NCBI GenBank assembly: GCA_001600455.1
Contig: BCKC01000005.1
Span: 1,426,001 to 1,490,000, forward strand
Source of the DNA: Endocalyx cinctus
Lineage: Eukaryota; Ascomycota; Sordariomycetes; Amphisphaeriales; Apiosporaceae
Length of the DNA stretch: 64,000 nt
Direction: 5' to 3'
Position 1 is the stretch's first letter. Each line of letters opens with the position of its first letter. A program made the position numbers and the translations under genes. This document shows, one piece after another, positions 10,947 through 21,251 of the stretch. The notes beneath the pieces are model-generated. The model was not told where the DNA came from. It saw nothing but the letters and a program-made list of their open reading frames with translations, and searched no databases.

Positions 10947-12857
10947 ATGTCTTCGAACGGACCCTCTGGAGGGTTTTCTCTCTTCCCTAATACAACGACC
11001 ACAAAACCTGCGCCTCGGAAGACCGCAACTCGACCTCGAGCAGGAACAGCGCGGTCATCATCCCAAGGGCGGGGACCTTCGTTCGAGATGAAGTCACAAG
11101 CCAACAATAACAACGGTCGCCGCACACCGGACAACATGTCGGAATTTATCATAGACGGAACACCACCGTCGGTACCCCGCAGTCAATTACAGTCAAATAA
11201 CCCTTATTACCACGAAGAAATGATGACTAGCGGCGGGCCGTCTATACCGTCGCGGCCCTTACCCCCTACGGACGTGCCGCCGCGAACGGACACCGCTTTT
11301 TCCGGAGCGAGCACGCTAGTGAGGGAGAACAGCGTGCGATCTCACAACTCGATCGCCAAACGGCCTATAGAAGAAGAGGAAGAGGATTACTACCACCGCG
11401 CGCGGGCATCCCCGCCCGCGCCAGAAGCCGGCCTACGCTCCATATTCCCGCAATACGACCACTCGCTGCCGTTCGACCAGCAAGAGTACTACCCGACCCA
11501 GACCAGCCCCCGACACATACCGCGAAACGTGATAAGCCGGCAATCGCACGTGCCGATAGAAACGGACCAGCGAAGCCCGCCGGTGCGGAGCCCCGTGCGG
11601 AGTCCCGTCAGCGCCGTCGCCGACTCGTCCGCGCAGCGGTGGCCCCGCCGCCACCACGAGCCCCCCGCGATACCGCCCGTGAGCACGTCCGAGGAGCTGC
11701 GGGATTACTGGAAGGCCGCGAACGGGTGGAAGGCCTCGGGGTTGGAAGGACGGAACTACTGCATGAAGCTGACGCCCGGCAGGGAAGCCCCCGTGTATAC
11801 CCTCGGGTCGACCACCCAGCCTTTCTACCACCTGCGCGTAGACCCGACCTCGGCCTCGGCTTACGTGACCCTTAGCCGACACGATCCCAGCAAACCTTGC
11901 AAAGAGCTCGAGCCCGGGAACGGTTCCTCCTCGCCCTCCCGATCGTCCGGGGGCCTGCTCAGCGCCCTGAGGGAGGCGGACGGCGGCGGTAATAAAGGGT
12001 GGCACGAAGCGCTCACGACGACGCTCGAAGAGCCCGGACGCCGTCTCCCACCCAATGACGGTCTAGTGGGACTACTATACCCGACGGCGGCGGCCAAGGT
12101 CGCGCTCGACAAGCCCGGAGACTTCCAAGCCGTGGCGGCCGCGGAGCGGGAGTGCGCTCGCCTAGTGTGGGACGAGGACAGCCGGAACTACTTCCTCGTG
12201 CACCCGGCGCTAGCGGCGCCCTTCTGCGTCACCATCGAGCGGAGCCCGGCCTGGAGCCGGACCGAGTACACGGTCGAGCACGTCGAGTCGCCGCGGCACC
12301 TCGCCCGCTTAACCCGCGACGGCACGGGCGAGGGCTGGATGGAGCTCAACACCATGATCGCCGCCCACGTAGACAGCTACTACCTCCTGGACGTGGCCGC
12401 GTGCGCGCTCCTCCTGGTCGCGCACTTCGACGAGAAGAACGTGCCGACGACGCAGATGCAGTTCTTCGAGCCCCCGCCCCCCTCGATGCCGACGCCGGCT
12501 CACCTGCGCAGCGCCTCGCGCGGTTCCGGAAGCATCGGCGGGTTCGTGAGCGAGCAGTTCGGCGTCGGCGGGAGCGGGAAGGAGAAGAGGAAAGACGGCA
12601 GCGCCAGAAAAAAGAAGAATAAGCGCAAGATAGAGGAGCTCGAGCTAGACCTCGAGAGCCAGACGAGCAGCCTCGGAGGCAAGCTCGATATGAGAAGACA
12701 GAAAGACGGCGAGAAGCTGCCGGGGACGGCGCGCACGGCCGTCAAGCTACTCGGTTTCGCCTTCAAGTGCGTCATATGGGCCCTGACGCTCGTGTTTAAG
12801 GCTATCATGGCCATCGTTGTCGGGTTGGCGAGGTGCTTAACGAGCGAGAAACTGTGA
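10947..12857 (+). CDS. conserved filamentous-fungal protein with C-terminal membrane segment, 636 aa
   Basis: A single uninterrupted exon. The N-terminal 230 residues are low-complexity and rich in Ser, Pro, Arg and Thr, and are likely disordered; the start contains GGFSLFPN. The middle, about residues 245-500, looks globular. A basic stretch (KEKRKDGSARKKKNKRK) follows, then a strongly hydrophobic end of about 35 residues (KLLGFAFKCVIWALTLVFK and beyond), which suggests a tail-anchored or membrane-associated protein. I recall similar ascomycete proteins being labelled acetylserotonin methyltransferase-like, but I see no SAM-binding motif here, so that label would be unsafe. An A-rich leader ends within about 15 bases of the ATG. 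Composition changes along the gene: the first 300 bases are moderate in GC and about 11.3-12.6 kb is very GC-rich. Confidence 0.8.
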   Translation: MSSNGPSGGFSLFPNTTTTKPAPRKTATRPRAGTARSSSQGRGPSFEMKSQANNNNGRRTPDNMSEFIIDGTPPSVPRSQLQSNNPYYHEEMMTSGGPSIPSRPLPPTDVPPRTDTAFSGASTLVRENSVRSHNSIAKRPIEEEEEDYYHRARASPPAPEAGLRSIFPQYDHSLPFDQQEYYPTQTSPRHIPRNVISRQSHVPIETDQRSPPVRSPVRSPVSAVADSSAQRWPRRHHEPPAIPPVSTSEELRDYWKAANGWKASGLEGRNYCMKLTPGREAPVYTLGSTTQPFYHLRVDPTSASAYVTLSRHDPSKPCKELEPGNGSSSPSRSSGGLLSALREADGGGNKGWHEALTTTLEEPGRRLPPNDGLVGLLYPTAAAKVALDKPGDFQAVAAAERECARLVWDEDSRNYFLVHPALAAPFCVTIERSPAWSRTEYTVEHVESPRHLARLTRDGTGEGWMELNTMIAAHVDSYYLLDVAACALLLVAHFDEKNVPTTQMQFFEPPPPSMPTPAHLRSASRGSGSIGGFVSEQFGVGGSGKEKRKDGSARKKKNKRKIEELELDLESQTSSLGGKLDMRRQKDGEKLPGTARTAVKLLGFAFKCVIWALTLVFKAIMAIVVGLARCLTSEKL

Positions 12858-13445
12858 AAAAAAAAAAAAAGCCTGCAAATGATCTTTGATCAATTATTTT
12901 ATATCTTTAAAAAAACACTGTGTATCGAATCACGCCTGGGTACATACTTAATGGTTGGATCAGAGGATTTACGCGTCATGGACAAAAGATCGGGATTTAT
13001 GTCTTTTTTTTTTTTTTCTCTCCCACTCTTATTTTTCTTCGGGGTTTCACTGCACTGCACAAGATACCTCTTATACCGTTGGATTTAAGTATATATATGA
13101 ACACTGCTAGACATCTTGATGGACATTAATAATGATGACGGAAGTAGCAGTCAGAACTAATTGATGGATGGAGCGGGCGCTCTCGGTGGATGGTACTGAG
13201 CCTCTGTATTTTTAGGTAGATTTTTATTTTCTTAATTCTTTTGCACCGGTGCTGGATAGCATTCCCTAGCGGGTATGCTGGGGCGCGAATGAAAAGAAAT
13301 TTCTGGATTTGAACTATGCACATATGATGAACGCCTTGAGCACCTCTTGCTATGACGATACAAAGTAAATTTCAATCATAAAACCACTGGTTTCCTGGAA
13401 CCTTTTCTTGAAGTGACATTCCCACGCCAATTCTTTATCCAAAGC
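12858..13445. other. convergent intergenic gap
   Basis: The space between two genes that end towards each other. It contains A- and T-rich tracts that could serve as 3' processing signals. I see no gene in it. Confidence 0.5.
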
Positions 13446-14282
13446 TCACCGCTTCCTTTCGCGCACCTTGATCTTTTTACCGGATTTCGTTACGCCGCCC
13501 GACGTGGCCGTCTTGGACATTTTCGCACGTTCTTGTTCCAGAGCATTTTCGGTCTCGGCCAGGACTTTCAACTTTTTACGCACATGCTGAAGGCGGCGGC
13601 GCTGTTTCTCTCGGTATCTCCTTTTCTCTTCTAACGAAGTTCCATTTGCTTTTCCCCCATCTTCCTCGTCTAGCGTCTTCGAGGCGTTTTGGATCTTATC
13701 TTGTATCTGATGGTCGTCGTCGGCGAACACGATTTTATTCGTCCTGGTCTTCGCTTTCGGTTTCGAGCTACCGGTATCCGGTAGATCGATCCAATTATCA
13801 TCCTCGTCCTCGTCCGACTCGTAGCTATCGTCGCCCCCGTCGTCGCCCAGGACAGCATCCAAAGCGACGACGCTCTCCTCCAGCTCGCGCACCTGCTTCG
13901 CCGTCGCGTTCCTCACGGCCCTAACGTAATTCATATCCTGCGTCTTGAGCAGCCTCGCGGTATCGACGTCGAGCACTTTATTTCCGCGATCGCCCTTGAC
14001 GGTGCCGGACCACTTCTTATGCTTGTTCTCGCCCGAGCCGCCCAGCGACCGCGAGGGCCCGCCCGATTTTCTCGACAGCATCTTGTACGAGAACTCGTCC
14101 GGGTTCGCGTCGGCCGCCTTGTTTCGCAGCGATTTCAGCTGCGCCTTCTTCTTATTGTGGTCGCGCGCTCGCTTCTGGTAGTCTTTGTGCTTCTCCAGCA
14201 GGCCGAGGCGGGCTCGTTCCAGGGGTTGCGCCCGCTCGCGGTGCACTCGCCGCTGGACGGCGTTGCGCATGGAGGACGACAT
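13446..14282 (-). CDS. UTP11: U3 snoRNA-associated protein UTP11, 278 aa
   Basis: Utp11 is a component of the small-subunit processome, needed for 18S rRNA maturation in the nucleolus. The N-terminus (SSMRNAVQRRVHRERAQPL, then LGLLEKHKDYQKRARDHNKK) carries the family's typical basic start, followed by LKSLRNKAADANPDEFSYKM. The middle has an acidic stretch (DDGGDDSYESDEDEDDNWID). The C-terminus is a Lys- and Arg-rich coiled coil ending KKIKVRERKR, a plausible nucleolar signal. Length is slightly above the roughly 250 aa of yeast Utp11. There is a single exon, with the ATG as first in-frame start. About 180 bp upstream, GAAAATTTT (14460-14468) resembles the RRPE element of ribosome-biogenesis promoters; that link is only suggestive. 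It is divergent from the oxidase gene across about 1 kb. Confidence 0.93.
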   Translation of the reverse strand: MSSSMRNAVQRRVHRERAQPLERARLGLLEKHKDYQKRARDHNKKKAQLKSLRNKAADANPDEFSYKMLSRKSGGPSRSLGGSGENKHKKWSGTVKGDRGNKVLDVDTARLLKTQDMNYVRAVRNATAKQVRELEESVVALDAVLGDDGGDDSYESDEDEDDNWIDLPDTGSSKPKAKTRTNKIVFADDDHQIQDKIQNASKTLDEEDGGKANGTSLEEKRRYREKQRRRLQHVRKKLKVLAETENALEQERAKMSKTATSGGVTKSGKKIKVRERKR

Positions 14283-15309
14283 TTTTTGTTATTTTGTTGT
14301 TTTAATTCTATTCGGGGTAAATATATTCTTTCGAGGAGGTAGGTTAGGTCATTCGGAAACCCACGATGTGTGGTATATACGTTTGGCAGGTAATATGGCG
14401 GGGGATCTTGATCTTGTTCAAGCTGTGAAGTTTGCTGTGTAGAGAAAATAGATGGCATAGAAAATTTTAGTGGAGCTCTCTGTTATCGGTGATAAGATTC
14501 TCTATCTACTTTTCTAGGTTATATAAATATTATATTTTAGTCGAATACTTAGATACTTTATGCAATTAAGCCACTTTTCAATTTGCGGCTATACCCGTGC
14601 ACCGTGGGCTGCCGTGATAGCGGCAGTGGAAGATGGAGGCTAAGAGTAGTCGACGACATCCGTCTGTGAGATATCGTTCCATTCTTTAGACATCGAACGT
14701 TTATACACAACAATTTGAAGATCTAAATACGCACATGAGCGACAGATATACAGTTAAAATAGTCTCTTTTTCGTATAGCTGTTTTTGAGTGGTCGAACAC
14801 CGGGTCTGCGGGTTTAGCGCTACTTCCTTTTTATATATATATAACTTCGGGCTAAAAGCCGGCTCCGCAATGATCCCGACGATCGGCTTCTAAGACAACA
14901 CCGATCGGATCATCACCGACCCTCTCGTTGCATCGTCATACGATCAATCTTGACTATTTATTGAATATATCATACCATTGGGAAGCGTAGTAAAGTCATA
15001 TAAGCTATATATATTCTTTCAAAGTTTCCTGACGTTCTAAAGATATCTGGTTGTTGTTTTGCTCAGAAATTGACTAAGCCCAAAGCATATTGGTATAAAA
15101 AACGATCCAGTCTTATCTGAGCCTCCACCGCCCTTTGCATTTCACATCGATTATATATAATATAATATAATTAATTATTCTGTTTTTTTTTAAAAAAAAA
15201 AAACTTAAAAAACTTTGATCACTCGCAGACCAGAGGGGATCGGGTCCTTATTATAATTAGGATAGCGTTGAGGATTATACAGAATTTCTTTGGAATATTT
15301 GAAGCAACC
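14283..15309. other. divergent promoter region between UTP11 and the D-amino-acid oxidase
   Basis: Holds no gene that I can support. Notable pieces are the RRPE-like box near 14460, several TATATA runs (around 14835 and 15153), and a T9A12 tract at 15183-15203 that is a shorter version of the T20A20 element at 4.2 kb. Confidence 0.5.
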
Positions 15310-16558
15310 ATGTCGGACATAATAGTTCTAGGGTAACTGACATTCTTCTCTGCCCTTTTCTCATAACGTTCTCCTGAGTAACAGCTAACTGAGAATTGGA
15401 CTTTAAAGAGCCGGTGTCATAGGCCTGAGTTGTGCCCTACGCATCCAGGAGGAAGGACACCGGGTAACAATCATCGCCAGAGACTTCCCCAGCACCTTTG
15501 AAACCATCGACCCCGTAACGCAAATCAACTTCACCTCCCCCTGGGGCGGCGCGCACAACCGGCTGGTACTGCCCAGCAACGCGTACGAGGCCCGGGAGCA
15601 CGCCATGGCCCTGACGACGTTCGCGCACATGCGCTCCGTGGGCGCGGAGCACCCGGAAGCCGGGATCACCTTCATGAAGGGCATCGAGTACCTCGAGGCG
15701 CCCAACGCCGTGTACCGGGCCCTCACCGAGGAGAAGGCCGCGAAGGAGCTCGGCATGGAAAACTTCCGGCTCCTCCGGAAGGAGGAGATGCCCGCCGGCG
15801 TCGTCTGGGGCTGCGAGTACGATACCTGGTGCGTCAGCCCCATGATGTACTGCGCTTTCATGCTGAGGAGGTTCGTCTTCAACGGCGGCAAGATCCTCAA
15901 GAAGGAGGTTTCGGATCCGCTCGAGGTACTCGATCTGAAGGAGCTTGGAGGGAAAGTCGACGTCGTGATCAACGCTTCGGGCGTAGGCTTTGGAGATAAG
16001 AACGTGTTTATCACCAGAGGTACTATTTCCTTACGCATTTTTTTTTCTTTTTTCAGCCGGTCCTAATTTTCGATTATGAGACTAACAAGAGAACTAGGTC
16101 AAACATGTCTAGTTGCCAACAAATCACCCGCCACGGTGACGAGGCAGAACGCCGATGGATCCTGGATATTTTCGGTCCCTCGTAACTTTGAGGGTGGTAC
16201 CATCATCGGAGGTACCAAGGAGCCGAACAACTGGGACCCGAAGCCCTCTCTCGAAGTGCGAGAGAAGCTGCTTTCAAAGTTTGCGGCTACATATCCTCAA
16301 GTGCTTGAAAGTGAAGGAGGAAAGTTTAGAGTACTCGCAGATGTCGTTGGGCGGAGACCGACGAGGAAGGGTGGGATGCGTTTGGAGACTGAAACGATCC
16401 GAGATGGAAAATGTATTATCCACGCCTATGGTCTAGGTGGTCGTGGTTATGAGCTGAGCTGGGGAGTTGCTGATAATGTTGCTCAGCTACTGGGCACATA
16501 CTTGGGTCCGAATAGCAGTTCCAAGGGAAAAGAGTCAGGGAGACAGTCGAAGCTCTAA
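15310..16558 (+). CDS. D-amino-acid oxidase, peroxisomal, 364 aa
   Basis: A flavoenzyme oxidising D-amino acids to keto acids, ammonia and hydrogen peroxide. Exons are 15310-15332, 15409-16019 and 16098-16558; both introns (76 and 78 bp) keep the frame. The tiny first exon plus the start of exon 2 encode the FAD dinucleotide motif at residues 8-13 (GAGVIG), preceded by a beta strand. Other family marks are VTQINFTSPWGGAHNR near the flavin, EYDTWCVSPMMYCAFM in the substrate region, the substrate-binding Arg region RRPTRKGGMRLE, and the C-terminal FAD motif HAYGLGGRGYELSWG. The protein ends in Ser-Lys-Leu, a classical PTS1 signal, as expected for a peroxide producer. Exon 2 is strikingly GC-rich, whereas exon 3 is ordinary (one 60-base line counted in each: 44 versus 27 G+C). 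Confidence 0.93.
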
Positions 16559-17222
16559 ATTATGAGCTGAGAGTTTATACATGTATAAATCGCTATGATC
16601 GTTAACTACATCTATATATATGTACTTACATCTGTAATTAAAAAAAATCATTAACTCTTTCATATAATTATTGCGTATGCTCCTAAATGTATACGTAGAT
16701 GAGGAAGTGTCACAAGCGTGAAGATGGCAGCTTTGGTGAGGCAGGGGTGTTTTTGTTTTGTCTCTGTAATTACTTCACCTCGTTATATATCTTGCTGGCG
16801 TAATTGAAGTCATTAGATATATTATTCTAGCAGAAAAGATGTGTAGATCGACAAACATCTAAATGACAGCGACGTTGTATATTGTTTGGGAGCTATTAAC
16901 TTGCTCCGCTCTCTTCATATACAAAGTCCTTCGTTAGATTTAATTCTGCATTATAGGGAAGATGGTGCTCGTCACATATAATAACTATTACTAGATATCA
17001 CGGCGGCAGTGATGCCTTAGGGATGTAGATGCCCCAGACAGCTAATTCGGCGACTTCAAGATCAGGCAAAATAAATGACACTAAATATCTCTCATTGAAA
17101 ACTATTGAACTTTTTAAAAAAGAAAATACAATATTCTTGACTGGCCAACACGCGGTAAATTATAGAGTCACGTACAGCCTACTTGAGTCTCCTGCATGTT
17201 TTTGGATCCTCTCCATTGTAAC
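16559..17222. other. intergenic, no gene recognised
   Basis: A convergent gap between the oxidase and the orphan gene on the other strand. It is AT-rich with TATATA-type runs, and I see nothing that looks like a coding or RNA gene. Confidence 0.45.
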
Positions 17223-17834
17223 TCAGCTTAAATGTAATGAATAATCGGATACCAGTTGTTCTTGCAGTCTGTAAACGATTATCATGAAACACAGACCAGA
17301 GAGGAGAATATATAAGCATATCTTTAGGAAGTGCACCCTTTCTAACAAAATACTAAATGGACTCGTCTGGTAAGTGGTTGGATGATTTTGGACATCCTTC
17401 GTCAGATTCCCATTACCAGTAACGGAAGAAAGAAAATCGTTTCTCGTCTTCACCATTGGGGGTGGTGGTAATGTATGAATATAAAGTGTAGTCTTAGTAG
17501 CGGTGGGAGCACGAGTAGTCGTAGCGTTAATCCCACCAGGACAAACATGGTTATATAGAGATTCTAGCTCGGCGATAAGCTTGTGTTTCTGTCTTGGTCC
17601 AGGCCTAGTCATTAAATTGAACTGAGCCAACCAGTTGAGGGCGGGTTGATCTTGATTGAGTATGTGTTTTCCCGAGTGCAGGAGCCTGCATCCCTCCCAC
17701 CTGAGGTCTGTTGCTGTGGTCCTGAACGGGGCGGAGATAGTTGTTTGTTGTTCTCCTAAAGGTATGGGGTAGGAAAAGGAGGTGCATGATAGACAGAAGA
17801 TGGCCGCGAAGTAGAGAGCTGAGCGAGACTTCAT
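17223..17834 (-). CDS. orphan protein with signal peptide and C-terminal membrane helix, 203 aa
   Basis: No family recognised. It is a single exon starting MKSRSALYFAAIFCLSCTSF, a clear signal peptide. The lumenal or extracellular part has two N-glycosylation sequons (NAT and NLT), a Thr-rich linker (TTTRAPTATKTT) with a PPPP run, and only a few cysteines. A hydrophobic helix near the end (ICLYILLSGLCFMIIVY) is followed by a short tail, giving a predicted type I membrane protein. It lies 0.6 kb from a second orphan with the same overall plan on the same strand; the sequences do not align convincingly. The signal peptide, full-length frame and plausible topology support a real, lineage-restricted gene. 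Confidence 0.55.
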   Translation of the reverse strand: MKSRSALYFAAIFCLSCTSFSYPIPLGEQQTTISAPFRTTATDLRWEGCRLLHSGKHILNQDQPALNWLAQFNLMTRPGPRQKHKLIAELESLYNHVCPGGINATTTRAPTATKTTLYIHTLPPPPMVKTRNDFLSSVTGNGNLTKDVQNHPTTYQTSPFSILLERVHFLKICLYILLSGLCFMIIVYRLQEQLVSDYSLHLS

Positions 17835-18416
17835 TTTCGGATTTTTTGAATTCTTTTCGAATTTGTTTTTTTAATTGAAGTGGTAGATCGAAAGACAATG
17901 TTTGGAAAGGGCTACTGATATTTATAAATAGAGCAAATAAGCATGAATCAGATGGGGAAATAAATTATTGCCATTAAAAGAGCTGTCCGCGATGGCAAAA
18001 GTTACTAGAAATGAGGCGTCTTTAAGTTATATATACGCTCTACGCCGGGGCGGCTGTATTCTAGAATAATTCCATATATCAGTCAAACGATTCGAGTACT
18101 ACCTACTAGGCTTCTTTTTATATTCCCTAGCTCTATTATGTTGAGAAAAAAGTCTTTATTATTGTCGATTGACTTAAACTTAGAGTACTTAGTACCAAGT
18201 ATTTGAGACAGTTCAAAGTTCTAGATGTTTAAAATTACAACTGGATAAACATTCATATTTAAACCCACGAAGCTACAAAGTCGGCGTATGAAATTCACGC
18301 AACACGTGTTATAGTTAATGGCTAATATTGTGAGAACTATCGTGTCACTCGAACACTATGATGACCCCCGTAATTAATCCTCCCCATGAGTCCATTTCCT
18401 ATACGCTTCCGCGAGC

Positions 18417-19013
18417 TTAAAATCTGGACATAATGATATATAAAATGGGCAGAAGCCACAGTATATCCCAAAGTTTCAGCTCCTTATTATTCTGCGTGCT
18501 ATCGCTGCCCATAATCATCGACATCGTCATCGGAAAGTATACCACATACTCGTCATTGTCTTTGCCTTCGTCATTTTCTGATTTAATTTCATGAGAAGTC
18601 GATTCCTCAGGAACACGCTTTGTCACGTTGGCATAATTGTCTCCTGGAAGTCCGTTCAGTTTGGGAGCGATCGACTCGGTAGTTGATATGTGTATTGTTT
18701 TCATTCGCGTAGCGGTTACCGTGGGGGTTGTCGCGGCCTTGTGAGCGATAGTATAAGGTGTGAATTGGAAGTCGGGATGGGAGGTATATGCACGAGTAGG
18801 AGAGCTAAGCTCTGGAGGTAAGGAAGTATACCCAGGCCCGGTGGTATATTGCACTTCTCGTGTCACCAAGGTTTCGGTAGTATAATTGTTGGTCACTAAT
18901 ATTACCCTGTCCCTGGGACCGGATGTGTTTTGGGCCCGAATGGTCGTCGCATATGCGAGAAGAGGTACCAGGATTTGCCATGACCTGGCCTGGCGGTGAT
19001 GAACCTGGGTCAT
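18417..19013 (-). CDS. orphan secreted, probably membrane- or GPI-anchored protein, 198 aa
   Basis: No family recognised. The frame is open from an ATG at 19088, but the second ATG at 19013 gives a good signal peptide (SWQILVPLLAYATTIRA with cleavage near AQN), so I chose it. The mature part is rich in Thr, Ser, Tyr and Pro with sequons (NTS, NYT and NVT), like a glycosylated surface protein. It then has an acidic segment (SENDEGKDNDEY) and ends in a hydrophobic tail (LWDILWLLPILYIIMSRF) that could be a membrane helix or a GPI signal. A Thr-rich stretch (TTPTVTATRMKTIHIS) faintly recalls the neighbouring orphan. The single-exon model rests on signals and composition only. Confidence 0.5.
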   Translation of the reverse strand: MTQVHHRQARSWQILVPLLAYATTIRAQNTSGPRDRVILVTNNYTTETLVTREVQYTTGPGYTSLPPELSSPTRAYTSHPDFQFTPYTIAHKAATTPTVTATRMKTIHISTTESIAPKLNGLPGDNYANVTKRVPEESTSHEIKSENDEGKDNDEYVVYFPMTMSMIMGSDSTQNNKELKLWDILWLLPILYIIMSRF

Positions 19014-19704
19014 TGTGATGGTGTTGATAGGCGAGGTTCTTGAAATAAGTTGTTTCTCGGCTGTTTTAAAATCCAAGAATTTCAGCATGTAAAGATGATC
19101 AAATGTAAGTGTAAAGAGAACGATATGATTTCTAAAACCTGGAAGATCATATAGGGGGGAGCCATGTGTTAAATATAATACAATACTGGTACTGTGACAT
19201 TACCAAACTTCGGAGGCTAAAAACACTTTTTCCTTCTAACAAATTTAATTCGCATAGGAGAAGCCACATACTTTGACGGTGTCAGTAAGTTATTAAGGTT
19301 CGTTGTGGTGTAAATTAGGGGAAGCAGGGCTAACTAGGTAGTTATTTGGGTGGCGTAGTCTACACAAATCACCACATCTATAGAGTGAGTCTTATCGTCA
19401 TCAATAATAGATCCCAAGGTATTATTAATGTTGAGACGGTTCAGGCACTGAAGAGACACGAAATATCACATCCAATATCTAGGCCTAAGTTTTAAAAAAG
19501 CTAAATCTAAGATTCCATTTCCCACCTGTAAGTAGGAGTAAGGCCAAGCCCATAGTAGAAATCTATACGATGCAACAAAATGAGATAGGTTTGCATTTAT
19601 GCTAAACCTTTTCTTTCTCCTTTTTTTATAATTGGGCCACTCGTTTCTCCTGAATGAGGTAGCTAAAATAAAACACTCAAGGAAAAGCAAACCAAAATAA
19701 CATA

Positions 19705-21251
19705 TCACTCGTAAACGAAGCAGAAAGGATCTCCTCCGACCGTGTCCAACAGTTGGCCATAAGTGTAGGTTTCGCCTACGGGCGTAATATCTAGGATGTC
19801 CTCAAGCGTGCCATTACGGCTCGCTGGTCGGTTCATCATGGTGATAGTTCCAGCCATGGTCTAATTATATCAATGTTAGTACTCTATTATGTAATATCAA
19901 ACACAGCATTCCATTTACTTACCTGTCTCGTTTCGAAGTCCAAGTTCTGCCAGATGAAGTACATGCGGTCGATATTGCCGTGGTGAAGGTAGAAGACAGG
20001 CTCAAGAGGTGAGAAGTAGAAATCACCACCAGGGTCGCCAGCTTAATTGATTATCAAACAAAATCACATTAGTTTAACATTCAGCATTATTTGAATTTTT
20101 GTTATAAACTCCGGAGAAAAAGAAAAAAAAAAAAAAGCTTACCAATGGCGAAGTGACCCCCGCCGTGGACGGCGAATCCCCACTTCTGCGCCTCCGGGTA
20201 GCGGAAGTCGCCCTGAAGGTTAGCCTGGAACAGCTCGATGTCCGGGCTCTCGAGGATGGTCTCGGTCGTGTTCTTGATGGAAGCCCACCCGGCGCAGATT
20301 CCCGTGTTGAGGTCCCGCTTCAGACACCTCGGGTTCGGGGCCAAGGGGTCGCGCGCCGTGTTGGGGCCGAAGTTGACCGTGTAGTTCTTGAACGGACCTT
20401 CGGTCACGCAGCCGCCGCCGGATCCCGAGGGGAAAAATCCCGGAAAGCCGCCGCCGCCGGAGCTGGAGTTCACTTTAGCTCCGTTCGATCCCATCGACGT
20501 CTCGGATCCGTCGAACAGGGGCGAGTTCTCGACCGAGCCGGCGTCTAGGCCCCACTCCCAGTAGGGGAAGGCTCCCTTGTACCCGCAGAGGTTGCGGAGC
20601 TTCTCTTCGTACGTCCAGACGTAGGCGCGGTGGAAGAGGAGGAAGTAAGCCTTAGCAGTGGGACGGGAATAATTGATTAGCCGAGGGCTTATAGGTGATG
20701 TTTGAGAGAAGAGAGGAGGATACTGGAGTACCCCTGTTATATGTGTTCATGGGTTTGAGCTTACCGAGTTGTGAACGTATGGGGTCAGCTTGTAGTGAAG
20801 AACTCCGAAGCTGTCAAACATGGACCTGACAGAGAATTTGCATTAGCACTTCCGGTAAGCGACTGTAGGTTTGATTGCAGACATACTTAGGACCAGTCAT
20901 GTTGGGGTATACATTCGGCTCCGACATCAAACACTCTACTGCCTTCACGAACTCGATTCTTTCTGGACCTGGTATATTTCTCCTATGAAGTAGTAAACTT
21001 GTTAGTTATCTTAATCGCCGAGAGCACTTCCATAACACTAACCATTCTTTGCGGACTCTGACTGTGTCCTTGTTACATGAAGAAGTGGAAGCCTCGATTC
21101 TGCTTAAAGCGTTGTTCTTGGCCGTTTCACTGATCTGCAATAAAGCTTTTCCGGAGTCGATATCTTCTTGGGTGAATTCCTGGCCCAGTACCAAGCTCTG
21201 GAATGATACTGCCAGGAGCAGAAATGCGAAGAACTGCTTGACGACACCCAT
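19705..21251 (-). CDS. secreted tyrosinase (type-3 copper oxidase), 382 aa, six exons
   Basis: Tyrosinases oxidise phenols to o-quinones. Exons in transcription order are 21251-21043, 20982-20887, 20825-20765, 20650-20143, 20041-19923 and 19860-19705; every junction keeps the frame. The start MGVVKQFFAFLLLAVSFQSL is a signal peptide. Copper site A has His112, His120 and His129 (LHYKLTPYVHNS, then LLFHR). Copper site B has His284 and His288 (HGGGH) and His311/His312 in FYLHHGNIDRMYFIW. The YWEWGLD and LFDG motifs between the sites fit secreted fungal tyrosinase-like proteins. The product lacks the long C-terminal cap domain of classical melanin tyrosinases, so it is a short form. Exon 4 contains a Gly/Ser-rich insert (SSSGGGGFPGFFPSGSGGG) and is far more GC-rich than the flanking exons. 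No polyketide synthase or melanin genes lie nearby. Confidence 0.9.

Noticed and set aside
11433..12622. Long open frames on both strands inside the 636-aa gene
   Set aside because: They arise from high GC and few stop codons in the other frames; Arg/Pro/Ala-rich products are typical shadows.
18417..19088. Upstream ATG at 19088 for the secreted orphan
   Set aside because: It would put 25 polar residues ahead of a good signal peptide; the ATG at 19013 fits secretion better.
15310..21251. Secondary-metabolite cluster around the oxidase and tyrosinase
   Set aside because: No polyketide synthase, peptide synthetase, terpene cyclase or cluster transporter lies among them, and UTP11, a housekeeping gene, is adjacent.
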